From assembly GCA_958444395.1 (NCBI GenBank), contig CAUCOL010000083.1:1-7679 (forward strand): 7,679 nucleotides of DNA. The letters are read 5' to 3'. The translations under genes were made by a program, and so were the position numbers. The stretch is from an uncultured Lachnospiraceae bacterium (GTDB lineage: Bacteria > Bacillota > Clostridia > Lachnospirales > Lachnospiraceae). Below the pieces are notes generated by a model. It was not told where the DNA came from. It saw nothing but the letters and a program-made list of their open reading frames with translations, and did no database searches. Below are positions 6,997 to 7,679 of this stretch, in pieces (the stretch's first letter is position 1; each line of letters begins with the position of its first letter).

Positions 6997-7400
6997 CCGT
7001 TACCTCCCTCTTTATTTTGTGCATAAAAAACCTCCAGCTGCTTCAATTCATATAAATACTCTTTTTGTTTCTTCTGCTGCCTTGTATAACGGGCAGAGCT
7101 TATCAATGTGGTAAAAAATATACATCCAAACAGAATCAGGACATATATCGTCCCTGCCATCCACGCAAGATTACGATATACTGCAACCCCAGCCTCAGAA
7201 ATCAGATATTCCAGATGATACAATGCCCCCAGGGCAAGGATCAGAATATAGCCGACTGTATAACTCCTGACAGAAACCAAAACATGCGAACGGATATAGT
7301 CCGCTTTATAATATCCGCCCTCTTTGATCACATCTTTCCCTGCACCCTTTTCCATAGATGCCAGTCTGGTCATGATCCGGACTTTTTCCTCGTTTACCAT
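6993..7400 (-). CDS. Small two-helix membrane protein of unknown function
   Basis: This is a 135-residue protein. An N-terminal soluble part (1-45) contains EGGYYKADYIRSH. Two membrane helices follow (about 47-66 and 79-101), then a basic, Gln/Lys-rich tail (103-130) likely to form a helix or coiled coil. The frame is open to an ATG at 7454, but that ATG lies upstream of the predicted transcription start. The ATG at 7400-7398 has AGGGAGG five bases upstream, so I chose MVNEEKVRIM. Its stop overlaps the next start by four bases (ATGA), implying joint production with the 361-aa membrane protein, and the two may form a complex. No known family is recognised. It is probably the first gene of the cdaA operon. 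Confidence 0.85.
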   Translation of the reverse strand: MVNEEKVRIMTRLASMEKGAGKDVIKEGGYYKADYIRSHVLVSVRSYTVGYILILALGALYHLEYLISEAGVAVYRNLAWMAGTIYVLILFGCIFFTTLISSARYTRQQKKQKEYLYELKQLEVFYAQNKEGGNG

Positions 7401-7405
7401 CAAAG

Positions 7406-7412
7406 CCTCCCT
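7406..7412 (-). promoter_or_regulatory. Ribosome binding site fixing the 135-aa start
   Basis: AGGGAGG on the minus strand lies five bases before ATG 7400-7398. The other in-frame ATGs (7418-7416 and 7454-7452) have no such site. Confidence 0.8.
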
Positions 7413-7444
7413 TTCCATCCCGCTACCATATATAATGTAAAAAA

Positions 7445-7473
7445 AGTGTATCATATTTATTTTGTCATTTCAA
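7445..7473 (-). promoter_or_regulatory. Sigma-A-type promoter of the cdaA block
   Basis: On the minus strand a -35 TTGAAA (7473-7468) is separated by exactly 17 bases from a -10 TACACT (7450-7445). A TG one base before the -10 makes it an extended -10. Transcription would start near 7438, giving a leader of about 38 bases to the ATG at 7400. It is the best promoter in the window and probably drives the 135-aa, 361-aa, cdaA and ybbR genes. Read-through from the methionine aminopeptidase gene cannot be excluded, because no intrinsic terminator is seen between them. Confidence 0.72.
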
Positions 7474-7475
7474 CC

Positions 7476-7494
7476 CATCGGACATATCCCGATG
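7476..7494. promoter_or_regulatory. Inverted repeat just upstream of the -35
   Basis: CATCGG (7476-7481) and CCGATG (7489-7494) are perfect 6-base arms separated by seven bases. They end three bases upstream of the -35 of the predicted promoter. The spacing and position suit an activator or repressor site. No T-run follows on the minus strand, so it is not an intrinsic terminator for the preceding gene. A 6-base pair of arms can also occur by chance. Confidence 0.4.
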
Positions 7495-7584
7495 ATTCCC
7501 GGTAATACGCTGCTCCGAACAAGATAGCCCGCTGCCTTCTCTGACAGGATTACGATGGCAAAAGATCTGAATTTTGACCTGTTC

Positions 7585-7679
7585 CTAATAAGAAATGATC
7601 TCATACCCATCTTCCGTGATCAGAACCTGTATCTCCCACTGCGCCGATGGCTTTCCATCCATTGTGCGGATCGTCCAGC
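7585..7679 (-). CDS. map: Methionine aminopeptidase, type I (C-terminal fragment)
   Basis: Only the last 31 codons are in the window. They read WTIRTMDGKPSAQWE, then a beta-strand and ITEDGYEIISY before TAG (7587-7585). This is the characteristic C-terminal strand pair of type I methionine aminopeptidases, which remove the initiator Met from nascent proteins. The Glu of AQWE corresponds to the last metal ligand (Glu235 in the E. coli enzyme). The usual EHT after it is EIQ here, a tolerated variable position. The protein ends right after the family core, with no C-terminal extension. The gene is co-oriented with the cdaA block and separated from the next start by 184 bases containing a promoter. 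Confidence 0.85.
   Translation of the reverse strand, partial: WTIRTMDGKPSAQWEIQVLITEDGYEIISY

Noticed and set aside
7401..7454. Longer N-terminus for the 135-aa protein (start at 7454)
   Set aside because: That ATG overlaps the predicted -10 and has no ribosome binding site; AGGGAGG sits before the ATG at 7400.
7476..7494. Terminator for the methionine aminopeptidase gene
   Set aside because: The stem is only six base pairs and is not followed by a T-run on the minus strand.
7065..7505. Plus-strand 146-codon open frame opposite the 135-aa membrane gene
   Set aside because: It is antisense to a gene with a clear start, ribosome binding site and membrane helices, and its translation has no recognisable domain.

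Overview
The window looks like chromosomal DNA of a Firmicute, most probably a Clostridia/Lachnospiraceae-type gut anaerobe. This is inferred from strong GGAGG-type ribosome binding sites on nearly every gene, a cdaA-ybbR pair, a BipA/TypA GTPase, and moderate GC with an AT-rich intergenic region. No species can be named from the sequence alone.

Layout. Positions 1-31 hold the first codons of a minus-strand gene that runs off the left edge. Positions 32-546 are an AT-rich intergenic region. It contains a possible frame-broken small Cys-containing ORF on the minus strand (155-284), an AT palindrome, a weak promoter candidate and two overlapping inverted repeats just ahead of typA. typA/bipA (547-2385, +) is complete and ends at a strong bidirectional terminator (2415-2456) shared with the convergent minus-strand block.

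The minus-strand block, read from right to left, is: the C-terminus of a type I methionine aminopeptidase (7585-7679); a sigma-A-like extended -10 promoter with an adjacent palindrome (7445-7494); a 135-aa two-helix membrane protein (6993-7400); a polytopic 361-aa membrane protein overlapping it by ATGA (5911-6996); the diadenylate cyclase cdaA (4976-5839); the YbbR/CdaR-type regulator (3505-4917); and an unrecognised 345-aa protein (2475-3512).

How they fit together. CdaA makes cyclic di-AMP from two ATP, and YbbR/CdaR is its known membrane-anchored, extracytoplasmic partner. The usual third partner, glmM, is not downstream here. Instead two uncharacterised membrane proteins sit upstream as apparent first genes of the same operon, and an unknown soluble protein sits downstream. 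The most unusual structure is a textbook intrinsic terminator, for the cdaA-ybbR transcript, that lies inside the first 23 codons of the downstream gene. That gene begins with an 8-base overlap with ybbR. Its expression would therefore need terminator read-through or coupled translation that melts the hairpin. Nothing in the window looks like a phage, transposon, CRISPR array, rRNA or tRNA.
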